Made by a program: the position numbers and the translations under genes. From Methanoregula sp. PtaB.Bin085 (GTDB taxonomy: Archaea > Halobacteriota > Methanomicrobia > Methanomicrobiales > Methanospirillaceae): a DNA stretch of 64,000 nt. The DNA lies in contig NZ_MVQB01000016.1 in NCBI RefSeq assembly GCF_002067035.1, forward strand, positions 94,751-158,750. Direction: 5' to 3'. Shown one piece after another: positions 34,749 through 44,798 of the stretch (position 1 is the first letter of the stretch; each line of letters starts with the position of its first letter). The notes under the pieces were generated by a model. It saw nothing but the letters and a program-made list of their open reading frames with translations, made no database searches and was not told the DNA's origin.

Positions 34749-37425
34749 CAGCCTTGCTCAGGCTCTCATTGAACCGCATCCCCAGTATTCCGAGGTTGGG
34801 CTCATCGAACAGGGTGCTGTGGTTCCCCGGGACCGCGACAACTGTTACGTTTCTAAGTGTACAGGAACCCCAGCCGCGGGTCTCGTCCCTGGGAAAGAGG
34901 ACGGGATCCGGCCCGGTAGAGAACAGAAATACATCACCAGAATATTTCCGGGGCAGGTATGTCTGCGAAGCTTTCAGCTGTGTTTTCATATGGGCATGGC
35001 TGGCTTCCGGATAAGGTTTTAAAAGGTTCTCATCAAAGTTCGCGGAAAACTGGGCATCGGAAACCTCAGGGGGAAGGGATTTGGTTCCCGGCCGGGAAAG
35101 TACCTTGTTAAAAACGGTCTGTGCGGTTTTTGATACGAGGTAGTACAATCCGCTGTCCGGATTTGCCTTGAGCCGGGACTCAAAAAAAGCCGGTATCTTC
35201 CCCAGTATCCTGCCGGGGAACAGCCTTGCAGCAAGTGTTTTCAGATACCGGACTTCCGTTGCAGGAGCGGACTGGTCAATAATACCGAGGAAATCTACGC
35301 TCTCCCCCCGTTCTGTCAGCTGGCATGCGAGTTCAAAGGCAAGAATACCCCCGTTGGAAAATCCCGCAATAAGGTACGGCCCGTTCCTTCTCACGCTCCT
35401 GAGCGCTTCCACCAGTTCTCCTGCAGTCTCTTCCACGGTCAGGGGAGTTGTTTCTTCAGGTTCCAGGCCCCTTGCGCGTATCCCAAAAACCGGCCGGGCC
35501 GGATCGATAAAAGGTGCGAGCATGGTATAATGGTCTACCCACCCGCCCAGTGCATGGATGCAGAATAGGGGGCGCAGGCTCCCCCCTTCGCGGATAGGGA
35601 CAACCAGCGGATGGTATACCGGTGCTTTTCTCTCCTTTTCCGCGATCAGGGATGCCAGTTGCCGTATCGTCGGGTAGCGGTAGACGGTATCCGGCGGGAA
35701 GTTTGTATGATATTCGCGCTGGATCCTGATGAGCAGTTCTATGGCAGTCAGCGAATTCCCTCCGCACCGGAAAAAATCATCGTCAGGAGAAATCGCCGGA
35801 AGGTCAAGGATCTCTTCCCAGATCTTCTGTAGCCTCTTTTCGACAGGAGTCAGGCCTGTACTGTTGTCTGTGCTGTTGGCTGCCGGTCTTCCGGATGTCC
35901 CGATCACCGATTGCATGATCTCTGTTCCCTTTTCCCGCAATGGCTTGCCAAGCGTGTTCTTCGGGATTGAACCGGTGAAAAAGATACGGCGGGGCACCTT
36001 GAACGGAACGAGCCTGTCAACACAGAAACGGATCAGGTCTTCTTCAGCAACAAGTGCGCCATCTTTTTTCACAACTGCCGCGGCAATGTCATCGCCCAGC
36101 ACCGGATCAGCGATGCGGAATGCCATGGCATCCGCGACCGCAGGATGTGAGATCATGACTGCATCGATCTCCACGGGGCTGATCTTCCTCCCTCCCTTGT
36201 TGATGATCTCTTTTTTACGGCCGGTCAGGAAGAGGTATCCTTCATCGTCCAGATACCCGGTATCCCCGGTCCTGAGCCACCCTCCGGCAAACGCAGCCGC
36301 ATTCTCTTCCGGGGAATCCAGGTACCCGCTGATGGCAAGGTCTCCCCGGACAACGATCTCGCCCACTTCGCCTTGCCGGAGAGGATGGTTTTCGTCATCA
36401 CGGATCTCGAGTTCCGAAATAAAGGGGATTCCCACGGATCCCCGTTTATACGGCACATTCATCGCAATATACGCTTCCGACATCACGTAAATATCGATAA
36501 CCCGGACTCCAAGCCTTTCTTCGAGTTCCTGATGGACTGCGGGATTCATGGCTGCCGATCCGGAGATTATCAGCCGGAGTGTGTGGTTTCCGGGCCAGGG
36601 GCGGGGATCTTTTTTCAGTTCCTGGACAATCGCGTGGTGATGCGCCGGCCCTCCCCAGAAATAGGTGGGCTTCCAGGCGCTCAGGGCCTGGATGAAATCA
36701 GACGGGACGAACTCCCGGAGACAGACAAGGGTTCCTCCCGTGAGAAGCGTTCCACCCAGGGCAGTCTCGAAGCCAAATCCCGTGTCGAGCGGGAGGAAGT
36801 GGAGGTTCCTGTCCCGGCTGGTGATGCCGGCTTTTTCGTTCAGGATCCCGACGCCCCTGAAGAAGCGTGCCTGCGTCAGCGGGATCGCTTTTGGCCTTCC
36901 CGTCGTACCCGCCGTCAGCTTGATAGCCGCGAGATCCGAAGGTTCCGCATACCGGGGAGATGTCCCTGTGGTACTGGATCCCGGCGTGAGGGTGAACGTT
37001 CCGGCTGTTTTTCCGGAACACCGGACCGTAAAAACAGGGATCTTCTGCATTCCTGCCGCAACAGCAGCCGGCGTATCACGGTCCCGGACCACGACCGCCC
37101 TGATCCCCAGGAACGAATAGAAATCGGAAAAATCCGTTTCTTTCATCTGATGGTTCAGGGGAACGACGGTGAACCCGGCCATGACCGCCAGGATTGCAAC
37201 CGCGGTCTCCGGGCCGTTTGGCATGACAACCGCGATCCGGTCGTTAGGCCGGAAGCCCTGTTCGTTCAGGGATCGGACGACACAGGCTATCTGCTCACGA
37301 AGGTCCCGGTAGGTGAGCGGTTCAAGACCCGGCGATTCGATCGCGGGCGCGTCAGGGTCCTGGCTCCCGCTGATGATCATTCCCCTGACGCAGAGCTGCG
37401 ATTCGTCTTTCACGGCGGTTTCCAT
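34732..37425 (-). CDS. NRPS-like protein: adenylation, carrier and thioesterase domains
   Basis: 897 residues from the ATG at 37425 (the frame opens farther upstream at 37635). Order of domains: an adenylate-forming domain (about 10-505) with TAGTTGRPKA at 171-180, GDTGYLDDEG at 387 and the catalytic Lys near 494 in NTLGKPLREKG; a carrier domain (about 525-595) with the pantetheine serine at 558 (CGGNSLTAIEL); and a thioesterase (about 615-885) with the nucleophile S690 (GFSNGG) and H869 (GNHSTLF). No condensation domain is present. It probably activates one carboxylic or amino acid, tethers it and releases or transfers it. The adenylation part looks more like acyl-CoA ligases than classical amino-acid A domains. 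Confidence 0.88.
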   Translation of the reverse strand: METAVKDESQLCVRGMIISGSQDPDAPAIESPGLEPLTYRDLREQIACVVRSLNEQGFRPNDRIAVVMPNGPETAVAILAVMAGFTVVPLNHQMKETDFSDFYSFLGIRAVVVRDRDTPAAVAAGMQKIPVFTVRCSGKTAGTFTLTPGSSTTGTSPRYAEPSDLAAIKLTAGTTGRPKAIPLTQARFFRGVGILNEKAGITSRDRNLHFLPLDTGFGFETALGGTLLTGGTLVCLREFVPSDFIQALSAWKPTYFWGGPAHHHAIVQELKKDPRPWPGNHTLRLIISGSAAMNPAVHQELEERLGVRVIDIYVMSEAYIAMNVPYKRGSVGIPFISELEIRDDENHPLRQGEVGEIVVRGDLAISGYLDSPEENAAAFAGGWLRTGDTGYLDDEGYLFLTGRKKEIINKGGRKISPVEIDAVMISHPAVADAMAFRIADPVLGDDIAAAVVKKDGALVAEEDLIRFCVDRLVPFKVPRRIFFTGSIPKNTLGKPLREKGTEIMQSVIGTSGRPAANSTDNSTGLTPVEKRLQKIWEEILDLPAISPDDDFFRCGGNSLTAIELLIRIQREYHTNFPPDTVYRYPTIRQLASLIAEKERKAPVYHPLVVPIREGGSLRPLFCIHALGGWVDHYTMLAPFIDPARPVFGIRARGLEPEETTPLTVEETAGELVEALRSVRRNGPYLIAGFSNGGILAFELACQLTERGESVDFLGIIDQSAPATEVRYLKTLAARLFPGRILGKIPAFFESRLKANPDSGLYYLVSKTAQTVFNKVLSRPGTKSLPPEVSDAQFSANFDENLLKPYPEASHAHMKTQLKASQTYLPRKYSGDVFLFSTGPDPVLFPRDETRGWGSCTLRNVTVVAVPGNHSTLFDEPNLGILGMRFNESLSKADDHGE

Positions 37426-37651
37426 ACAGGATTGTCGATGGAAATTATTCAATGTGCGCTTTCTGGTTCCGGACACCGGGGACTGCGGAAACCGGTCCGG
37501 TTCTGAATGCAGGACCGTGATGTACAGGTTCCGGAGAACCTGGCACGGGATTTTACCGTGGAAAGGAACCCCTTTATGATAATACAACCGAACCCGTTCC
37601 GGTTGTATCGGACCAGAATGCCTACACCCCTGCACTGAATGAAAACCACCG

Positions 37652-37663
37652 TTTATATATAAG
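37652..37663 (+). promoter_or_regulatory. TATA box for the ABC importer operon
   Basis: TTTATATATAAG lies 33-44 bases before the ATG at 37696, in the spacer between this operon and the divergent carrier-protein gene. Confidence 0.6.
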
Positions 37664-37695
37664 ATTCCGTTGAAATCTCTGGAAGTGCAATTGCC

Positions 37696-38703
37696 ATGAA
37701 GCCCGCATCAGTCCTGATCCTGATACTCGTTTTTAGCATCCTTTCCTGCGGCTGTACGAGCCCTCCCCCTGCCATGAAAACGGTCAGGGTTGCATACCTG
37801 CCGACGAGCGATTATGCACCTCTCCATATCGCGAATGAGGAAGGATTCTTTGCCGAACAGGGGATCAGCGTTGAGTTCGTGAAAGTGCAGAGTTCTGCAG
37901 CAGCACTTCCCCTCGTACTGAACGGTGATATCGGAGTGTACGCGGGACCCATGAAGATCGGCCTGGTGAATGCGATCACGAAAGGCGAGCATGTCAGGAT
38001 CGTTGCCGATAAGGGAAGGGTGGCCCGTGGACCCTGCACCGCATATGCCCTGATGGTACGCAAAGACCTGTCCGATTCGGGAGCCGTCAGGAACGTCTCG
38101 GATCTCAAGGGTCGGAAGGTTGCGGAGCGGGACTCGGATTACGATCTCTACCATGCACTGGCACTCGGGAACCTGTCGGCGGACGATGTCGACACCATCG
38201 ACATGGCATTCCCGATGGTCATCCCCGCATTCGCGAACGGGGCGATCGATGCGGGCCTGGTTACCGAGCCCTACCTCACAGAGGCAGTGAACAACGGCAC
38301 TGCAGTCGTCCTTGCGCCTGCCGAGGATTTCATTCCTGACTACCCGTTTATCCTCTTTTATGGCCCGGCGATCCTCGACAAGGATCCGGAACTCGGCAGG
38401 AGGTTCATGGTCGCGTACCTCAAAGGGGTGCGGCAGTATAACGAAGGGAAGACGGAACGGAACCTGCGGATTATCAGCAATTACACGGGTCTGGACCGTG
38501 ACCTTCTGAACCGGACATGCTGGTTCCCTATACGGGAAGACGGGTACGTGCCCCGGGGCCCGGTCCGGGATTATATGGACTGGATGTACGACCATAAGAA
38601 AATCACCCTGAACCTGGACGACGACCAGCTCTTCGATATGAGTTTCGCAGAGTACGCGAACGGTGTTCTCAATAATACCGAAAGAACCCCGGGAAAACAA
38701 TGA
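37696..38703 (+). CDS. NitT/TauT-type ABC importer, substrate-binding lipoprotein
   Basis: 335 residues. A signal peptide ends in the lipobox LSCGC around residue 20, so it is membrane-anchored outside the cell. The mature part is the NMT1/SsuA-like fold: VRVAYLPTSDYAPLHIANEE, then EQGISVEFVKVQSSAAALP, typical of taurine, sulfonate, nitrate or pyrimidine-precursor binding proteins. The ligand cannot be read from sequence. It overlaps the ATPase gene by four bases. Confidence 0.88.
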   Translation: MKPASVLILILVFSILSCGCTSPPPAMKTVRVAYLPTSDYAPLHIANEEGFFAEQGISVEFVKVQSSAAALPLVLNGDIGVYAGPMKIGLVNAITKGEHVRIVADKGRVARGPCTAYALMVRKDLSDSGAVRNVSDLKGRKVAERDSDYDLYHALALGNLSADDVDTIDMAFPMVIPAFANGAIDAGLVTEPYLTEAVNNGTAVVLAPAEDFIPDYPFILFYGPAILDKDPELGRRFMVAYLKGVRQYNEGKTERNLRIISNYTGLDRDLLNRTCWFPIREDGYVPRGPVRDYMDWMYDHKKITLNLDDDQLFDMSFAEYANGVLNNTERTPGKQ

Positions 38704-39488
38704 AACTGGAATGCCGGAATATTTGCAAACTCTATGGTGAGGGAACAACCGCATCACGGGCGCTTGATACTATCAGTTTTGAAACCGGCGAGGGTGAATT
38801 CCTCTCCGTCATCGGTCCCAGCGGTTGCGGCAAATCCACGCTCCTGAAGATAATCGCCGGCCTTCTTCCTCCGACGGAGGGAACTGTCACGTATACGGGC
38901 GATAACCCGGGAACACCCCTGAATTCCATGGTCTTCCAGGAACACGGCGTCTTTCCCTGGATGAATGTCATCGACAATGTGGCATTCGGCCTTGAAATGA
39001 GGCACGTTCCCCGGAAAGAACGCTATGCGCAGTCAATGGAATTTCTCAAAAAGGTCGGGCTGGCCAGCTATGCGACGAGAAACCCTCACGAGTTGTCCGT
39101 GGGGATGCGGCAGAGGATTGCTATAGCACGGGCATTCGTGAACAACCCGGCAATCCTTCTGATGGATGAGCCGTTCGGTTCGCTCGATGCCCAGACGCGG
39201 CTTATCCTGCAGGACGAGCTTCTGAATATCTGGAGCGAGCACAGGAAAACCGTCATCTTTGTCACGCATGATATCGATGAAGCAATCCTGCTCGGGGATC
39301 GCGTGATGGTAATGTCCGGCAGTCCCGGGAAGATTCAGGAAATCATTGATATTGACTTTCAACGCCCCCGCGATCTCCGGATCGAGAGCACACGGGAATT
39401 TATCGATATAAGGATACGAATCTGGAATATCCTGCGGGCCGAAGTGGGGAGATCGATCGGAGGAGACAATCATGGTGCAGGGAACTGA
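38700..39488 (+). CDS. NitT/TauT-type ABC importer, ATPase
   Basis: 262 residues, SsuB/TauB-like. Walker A is IGPSGCGKSTLL, the Q-loop is MVFQEHGVFPW, the signature is ELSVGMRQR (a small variation from LSGGQ), Walker B is ILLMDEPFGSLD and the switch His is in VTHDIDEA. It would drive uptake together with the permease and the lipoprotein. It overlaps both neighbours, so the three genes form one operon. Confidence 0.93.
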   Translation: MKLECRNICKLYGEGTTASRALDTISFETGEGEFLSVIGPSGCGKSTLLKIIAGLLPPTEGTVTYTGDNPGTPLNSMVFQEHGVFPWMNVIDNVAFGLEMRHVPRKERYAQSMEFLKKVGLASYATRNPHELSVGMRQRIAIARAFVNNPAILLMDEPFGSLDAQTRLILQDELLNIWSEHRKTVIFVTHDIDEAILLGDRVMVMSGSPGKIQEIIDIDFQRPRDLRIESTREFIDIRIRIWNILRAEVGRSIGGDNHGAGN

Positions 39489-40260
39489 CCGGGCCCGGTA
39501 TACTGTTCTTCCGCTGCTGTCATTAACCGGCATACTGGTACTCTGGGAGATTTGCGGGCGTATGGGATTCCTGAATCCCCTCTTCTTTCCGGTTCCCTCC
39601 CGCATCATCGCATCCGGCATATCCATGCTCCTTGACGGCGAAATGCAGGAAAACCTGTCTGTTACCCTTTTCCGCGTATTTGCAGGGTTCCTTCTGGGAA
39701 CGATTCCCGGGATTCTCCTCGGCCTCTTTATGGGTGCGTCGGAAAGAACCCGGCTGCTTCTTGATCCTGTTGTTGCTGCATTGTACCCGATCCCCAAGCT
39801 GGCGATCTTCCCGCTCCTGATGATTATCTTCGGCATCGGCGAAACCTCCAGGATAGCTGCGGTTGCGATCGGGTGTTTCTTCCTGGTCCTGATCAATTCC
39901 ATGGCCGGTGTCAGGAACATCAGCAGGGTATACTTCGAGGTTGCAGAGAACTACGGTGCATCACAGTGGCAGCTGCTGACACGGATCATCCTGCCGGCAA
40001 GCCTTCCCCTGATCTTTACCGGTATCCGGCTCGCCCTTGGCACATCACTGATCGTTGTTGTCGGCGTTGAGTTTGTCTCGGCAAATTACGGGATTGGCGC
40101 GATGATCTGGAACTCCTGGGAGACGTTTGAGATCGAAAAACTGTACGTCGGTATTTTCCTGTGCGCCCTCCTGGGCCTCCTCTTTACGGTTGTCCTGAAA
40201 AAAGCCGAAGAGCGGATAACGCCCTGGTTCGGGCACCAGGTATTCCCTGATCAGGAATGA
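39472..40260 (+). CDS. NitT/TauT-type ABC importer, permease
   Basis: 262 residues with six membrane segments and the inner-membrane EAA-like loop ENYGASQWQLLTRIILPASLP, as in SsuC/TauC. It completes the importer with the two preceding genes and overlaps the ATPase gene by 17 bases. It is convergent with the second ligase gene. Confidence 0.92.
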   Translation: MVQGTDRARYTVLPLLSLTGILVLWEICGRMGFLNPLFFPVPSRIIASGISMLLDGEMQENLSVTLFRVFAGFLLGTIPGILLGLFMGASERTRLLLDPVVAALYPIPKLAIFPLLMIIFGIGETSRIAAVAIGCFFLVLINSMAGVRNISRVYFEVAENYGASQWQLLTRIILPASLPLIFTGIRLALGTSLIVVVGVEFVSANYGIGAMIWNSWETFEIEKLYVGIFLCALLGLLFTVVLKKAEERITPWFGHQVFPDQE

Positions 40261-40293
40261 TCATACGGGTGCCGGCTCTTCCATCCGGCATGA

Positions 40294-41820
40294 TCAGCCG
40301 TCTGCAGAATATTTTTCTGTACCGGCCCTGCGCAAGGGTTTTCCTGTCGGATTCCGCGGGACCGCGTCCACAAAATGGATCTTCCGGGGAACCTTGAACG
40401 GCGCGATACGGTCGAGAAGATATGCCCGGAGTTCCAGTTCTGTCAGATCCGGGCTGTTCCTGACAACCAGCGCTGCGATATCCTCGCCTAGTGCCGGGTC
40501 CGGGATCTTGAAACACATGGCCTCTTTCACCAGAGGATGTGACGACAGAACATCGTCCACTTCAACAGGAGCGATCTTCTCCCCGCCCTTGTTGATCAAT
40601 TCCTTTTTCCGCCCGGTCAGGTAGAGGTATCCCTCGGCGTCGAGGTATCCGATATCGCCGGTCCTGAACCAGCCATTGGTGAACACGGAAGCATTCTCAT
40701 CCGCTGCATCATCGTACCCCTGGAAGACAACCTCCCCTTTCACGACAATCTCTCCCTCGGTATCCTGCGGCAGGATTATCCCGTTCTCATCCATGATTGC
40801 CAGGTGAGGCACGACCGGTTTGCCGACAGATCCCCTCTTTGCGGGAGGGAGATTGGTGGTGATTGCACCGCCGACTTCGGACATGCCGTATGTTTCTATC
40901 AGCGGTACCCCGAGGATCGTCTCGAGCTCGTCGCGGATCCTGTCGGGAAGGGCGGCTGACGCGGACCTGATGAACCGGAGCGAGTTCGGCTTCAGATCGC
41001 CGGGAGGGCATTTCTTCAGCTCCCGGAGAATAGCCTGGTGTACTGCCGGCCCGGCAGAATAGAATGTCGGACGGTATTGTCTGAGGTACATGACAATATC
41101 AGGAGCAATAAAGTCCCGCGTGCAGATAACGGTGCCGCCGGCACAGAGGGGTGCGATGAAATTACCGAAAATCCCCATCGTATGGTAATACGGTGCAATA
41201 TGAAGACAGCGGTCGGTTTGAGAGAACCGGAATGTTGCACAGACCCTTCTGGCTACCGTGCAGATGAGCCGGTGCTGCAGGGGCACGATTTTCGGCGCAG
41301 CAGTGGTTCCGGAGGTCTGGATGAGGATGGCGATATCATCGGGACCAGCAAAAACTGCCGGCTTATCCGAAGGTGCAGCGGGAACCAGGGAAAATCTCCC
41401 TGCCCTGACGCCTTCCGGTATCATCTCGATAACAGGAATTCCTTCCTGTTCCGCTGCCTCACGGGCCGGTGTTGCATCCCCGCGCCGGATAATGACCGCA
41501 TTGATCCGGAACTTCCGGAAATACTGCCGGTATTCCCCGGCCCTGAACTGGGGATTCAGGGTAGCTCCGGTGAAACCGGTCATGACTGATATAATCAGTA
41601 CACCGGTTTCCGGGCCGCCCGAAGTAACGATAGCGATCCGGTCCTTCCGGGACAGCCCCTGTCCGGCGAGCGATTTCACAACATACCGGATCTGGTCCTG
41701 GAGTTCCCGGTAGGTGAGAGGAGTGTATCCCGGGGACTCTATTGCCGTGCCGGATGGATCCTGATTGCTGTTATGGAAGAAAAGGTCTTCAAGGCAAAGG
41801 ATATCAGATACAGATCTCAT
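40294..41820 (-). CDS. Stand-alone AMP-forming ligase, paralogue of the NRPS-like adenylation domain
   Basis: 508 residues, adenylate-forming family. Motifs are LIQTSGTTAAPKIVPL, the YGMSEVGGAI region, GDIGYLDAEGYLYLTGRKKE and the C-terminal NPTGKPLRRAG with the catalytic lysine. Large stretches match the adenylation domain of the carrier-thioesterase protein (34732-37425), especially TGRKKE(L/I)INKGG and its surroundings, so the two are paralogues that probably act on the same or related substrates. It carries no carrier or thioesterase domain. It may make an acyl-CoA or load a carrier in trans. Confidence 0.88.
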   Translation of the reverse strand: MRSVSDILCLEDLFFHNSNQDPSGTAIESPGYTPLTYRELQDQIRYVVKSLAGQGLSRKDRIAIVTSGGPETGVLIISVMTGFTGATLNPQFRAGEYRQYFRKFRINAVIIRRGDATPAREAAEQEGIPVIEMIPEGVRAGRFSLVPAAPSDKPAVFAGPDDIAILIQTSGTTAAPKIVPLQHRLICTVARRVCATFRFSQTDRCLHIAPYYHTMGIFGNFIAPLCAGGTVICTRDFIAPDIVMYLRQYRPTFYSAGPAVHQAILRELKKCPPGDLKPNSLRFIRSASAALPDRIRDELETILGVPLIETYGMSEVGGAITTNLPPAKRGSVGKPVVPHLAIMDENGIILPQDTEGEIVVKGEVVFQGYDDAADENASVFTNGWFRTGDIGYLDAEGYLYLTGRKKELINKGGEKIAPVEVDDVLSSHPLVKEAMCFKIPDPALGEDIAALVVRNSPDLTELELRAYLLDRIAPFKVPRKIHFVDAVPRNPTGKPLRRAGTEKYSADG

Positions 41821-42018
41821 CGTGCGATGAATAATTGACTTTCACGGCTCTTGAAGATATTGAATGCCTGGATCTCTGGCCTTGTACCGTACCATACCGC
41901 CATACGATAATCGTACAACATTAATAGTTCCAGAGCAGATGACTGAGTGTGGAGAAATTCCCTCCCCTTTTATGCGGAACCGCGGATGTGATCCGCTAAG
42001 GAAGACGAGGCCGTAACC

Positions 42019-42900
42019 ATGGATACTTCGGATGAAACCTACCGGGATCTTGTGGAACAGCAGCAGGATCTCATTGTCAAGATCAGTCTGGAAGGCCGGC
42101 TCCTTTTTACCAACTCCGCATACAGCGAGCTGCTCGGGAAGACCCGGGAAGATCTTGCAGGCAGTGTCTTCATGCCCGTATCGGGAGAAAAGTATTCCGA
42201 TGTTATCGCGACCCAGATGACCAAGCTCTTCCGCCCCCCGTATACCTGCATCGTGGAACAGTGGCTCCAGACCCCGAAAGGGATGCGGTGCATCAGCTGG
42301 TCAATACGATCCATCCTCGACGGGAACAAGGCCCCCGTTGCCCTTGTCGCGACCGGCCGTGACATGACGCCGGTCAAGAATGACCAGAAGGCGATGAGAA
42401 AGCGGGACGAGGAGCTGATGCTCCTTCTTGAAAGCGGGAGCCAGATGTACTACACCCACACACCCGATCACCGTCTCCTCTATGTCAGTCCGCGTATCCG
42501 TGCCCTACTCAGGTGCAGCCGGGGCTCAAAGAAAAGAGCATGGACCGATTACCTGACCGATAACCCGGTCAACGCCGCCGGCCTCGAACGGACGCTCCGG
42601 GCAGTATCGTGCGGGAAGAGGGAACCCCCGTACCGGCTCGAGATGGAAAGGGGAGACGGGGAACGGATCTGGGTCGAAGTGAACGAGATCCCGGTGGTGA
42701 AGAACGGGAAGACCGTTGCCATTGCAGGCTCTATGGTCGATATCACCGAGAAGATGCATGTCGACGAAGGAGCTGCCGAAGCCGAGATCCTGTTCAAGGG
42801 AGTGCGTCCGAAGGAACCCCGGGTGTCGGCCCGTTCGCCCCTGAAGGCTATCCGCTCCATCTTCGCCCGCGATGAGGGGGCGGAAGAGGAATCGGTCTGA
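42019..42900 (+). CDS. PAS-domain sensor protein without kinase domain
   Basis: 293 residues containing two PAS domains (about 10-120 and 130-245; the second is followed by a PAC-like GSMVDITEKM). No histidine kinase, GGDEF or HTH part follows; the last 50 residues are charged and unstructured. Such proteins may act as partners of kinases or of receiver proteins such as that at 17629. A hairpin (GCGGAT-GTG-ATCCGC, 41982-41996) lies in the leader before the start. Confidence 0.8.
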   Translation: MDTSDETYRDLVEQQQDLIVKISLEGRLLFTNSAYSELLGKTREDLAGSVFMPVSGEKYSDVIATQMTKLFRPPYTCIVEQWLQTPKGMRCISWSIRSILDGNKAPVALVATGRDMTPVKNDQKAMRKRDEELMLLLESGSQMYYTHTPDHRLLYVSPRIRALLRCSRGSKKRAWTDYLTDNPVNAAGLERTLRAVSCGKREPPYRLEMERGDGERIWVEVNEIPVVKNGKTVAIAGSMVDITEKMHVDEGAAEAEILFKGVRPKEPRVSARSPLKAIRSIFARDEGAEEESV

Positions 42901-43133
42901 TCGTTACACCGGTTCATCTTCCCGTCCGCTTTGAATGACAGGTGCTGCCTGAGAGACACGTGTGCCCTGTGAGTTCTTTCGTTCCCGAAGAAACCGGGTG
43001 GACTGTTCCCGTTCGCACACCAATACCGCGACCTGTTTTTGCATGGATGCGGACGGAACGCTCTCCCCTCCTGGCAGTATCCGCTGCACCAGAGAATTCA
43101 CGGACAGTATCCTGATTCTCGTACGAAGAAGGA

Positions 43134-44255
43134 TCACGTGCCCTTCTTCACGCATTCGGCGATATACGACCCGGCTTTGGAGGTACTGACTCCCTTGCCG
43201 CCAAGATCCTTTGTCACGACACCGTCTTTGATGCTCTTCTCGATGGCCCTGACAACAGCGGCAGCAGCTTCGCGTTCGCCAAGGTGATCGAGCAGGAGCG
43301 AGCCCGCCCATATCGTTGCGATGGGATTGGCAACGCCCATGCCCTTGTATTTCGGGGCGGAGCCGTGGATGGGCTCGAACATGGACGTACCCTTCGGGTT
43401 GATGTTGCCGCCCGGGGCAAGGCCGAGCCCGCCCTGGATCATGGCGCCAAGATCGGTGATAATGTCCCCGAACATGTTGGGGGTGACCACGACATCGAAC
43501 CATTCGGGGTTCTTGACAAACCACATGGTGACCGCGTCAACGAAGTTGAACTCGGTCGTTACATCAGGATATTTCTTCGCAGTCTCTGTGAATACATCCC
43601 GCCAGAGGCCGTACACGTCGGAGAGAACGTTGGCCTTGTCCACCGACGTCAGCTTCTTCCTCCGCTGCATCGCGAGGTCGAACGCATACGTCTGGACCCT
43701 TTGGGCCCCCTCGCGGGTGATAACCCCGATCTGGTATGCCAGTTCATCGGCATCGCTCTGTACATCCAGGCCGAACTTCACATTGTAGATATCGCGGACG
43801 ACATCGAGTTCAATCGTCTGGTGTTTTTTGAACCGGGATCCGATTCCGACGTAGAAGTCCTCCGTGTTCTCGCGGACAACGATGAAGTCGATATCCTTTG
43901 GCCCCTTATTGGCCAGCGGGGTCTCGACACCTTCGAGAAGGCGGATGGGGCGGAGGTTGATGTACAGGTCGAAATGAAATCGCAGAGCGAGGAGGATGCC
44001 TTTCTCCAGGATCCCGGGTTTCACACGCTCGTCTCCGATGGCCCCGAAATAAATCGCCCTGAACTTCTTCAGTTCCTTTAAGTCCTCTTCTGTGAGAAGT
44101 TCCCCGGAGGAAAGGTAGCGGTCGGCACCGATATCGAAATCAGTCCAACGGATATCGAAGTTGTACTTCTCCCCGGCAGCCTCGAGTACCTTTTTCCCCT
44201 CGGCCACGATCTCCGGCCCGATCCCGTCCCCGCCGATTGCGGCTACCGTGTACAT
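43134..44255 (-). CDS. leuB: 3-isopropylmalate dehydrogenase-type enzyme
   Basis: 373 residues in the isocitrate/isopropylmalate dehydrogenase family. [12 protein letters not shown] begins the fold, the metal- and substrate-binding residues are in [11 protein letters not shown] and in [17 protein letters not shown], and the NAD-binding GSAPKYKG follows. It oxidatively decarboxylates 3-isopropylmalate (leucine) or an analogue such as homoisocitrate (coenzyme B). Methanogens have paralogues for both. It overlaps the small dehydratase subunit gene by 13 bases, so leuC-leuD-leuB form one operon. Confidence 0.86.
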   Translation of the reverse strand: MYTVAAIGGDGIGPEIVAEGKKVLEAAGEKYNFDIRWTDFDIGADRYLSSGELLTEEDLKELKKFRAIYFGAIGDERVKPGILEKGILLALRFHFDLYINLRPIRLLEGVETPLANKGPKDIDFIVVRENTEDFYVGIGSRFKKHQTIELDVVRDIYNVKFGLDVQSDADELAYQIGVITREGAQRVQTYAFDLAMQRRKKLTSVDKANVLSDVYGLWRDVFTETAKKYPDVTTEFNFVDAVTMWFVKNPEWFDVVVTPNMFGDIITDLGAMIQGGLGLAPGGNINPKGTSMFEPIHGSAPKYKGMGVANPIATIWAGSLLLDHLGEREAAAAVVRAIEKSIKDGVVTKDLGGKGVSTSKAGSYIAECVKKGT

Positions 44256-44797
44256 GCCGGCACCTCCTGTAACGATTTTGCGTACTCCACGAGTCCGCCG
44301 GCATCGATGATGCCCTGCATGAACTCCGGTACCGGCTCGATGGTATATCTCTTCCCGTCCGCCTCAAGGTACCCCTTTTTGATATGCAGGGCGATCTTCG
44401 CACCGTCGGATATCCTGTCTGCATCGGGGCATACCACCGGAAGCACGCCGACGTTGATCGAATTCCGGAAGAAAATCCTGGCAAACGAGCGGGCAATGAC
44501 AACCTTCACGCCGGCTCCCATCAGGGCGAGCGGGGCGTGTTCGCGCGAGGAGCCGCAGCCGAAGTTGCGCCCCCCGACGATGACATCTCCTTCCTTCACC
44601 TTCTTTGCAAATTCGTCCCTGGTCCCTTCGAACGCGTGCTTTGCCAGCTCGTCCGGGTTGTTGATGGTGAGGAACCTGCCGGGGATGATGGCATCGGTAT
44701 CGATATCGTCGCCGAACTTCCAGACCCGTGCATTCTTCAAAACCTGCGTTTCCGGGAGCATGACCCTTTTTACCGGGACCGTCTTTTTTGCTGCCAT
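44243..44797 (-). CDS. leuD: Isopropylmalate/homoaconitate-type dehydratase, small subunit
   Basis: 184 residues, swivel domain of the aconitase family. [14 protein letters not shown] leads to the substrate-selecting loop, here [21 protein letters not shown] is the conserved substrate-binding motif. Known archaeal isopropylmalate isomerases and homoaconitases differ in this loop, and this sequence is not clearly either type. It forms a complex with the large subunit whose stop lies just upstream (1 base apart). A somewhat longer N-terminus (about 20 residues) than most family members. Confidence 0.85.
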   Translation of the reverse strand: MAAKKTVPVKRVMLPETQVLKNARVWKFGDDIDTDAIIPGRFLTINNPDELAKHAFEGTRDEFAKKVKEGDVIVGGRNFGCGSSREHAPLALMGAGVKVVIARSFARIFFRNSINVGVLPVVCPDADRISDGAKIALHIKKGYLEADGKRYTIEPVPEFMQGIIDAGGLVEYAKSLQEVPACTR

Positions 44798-44798
44798 G

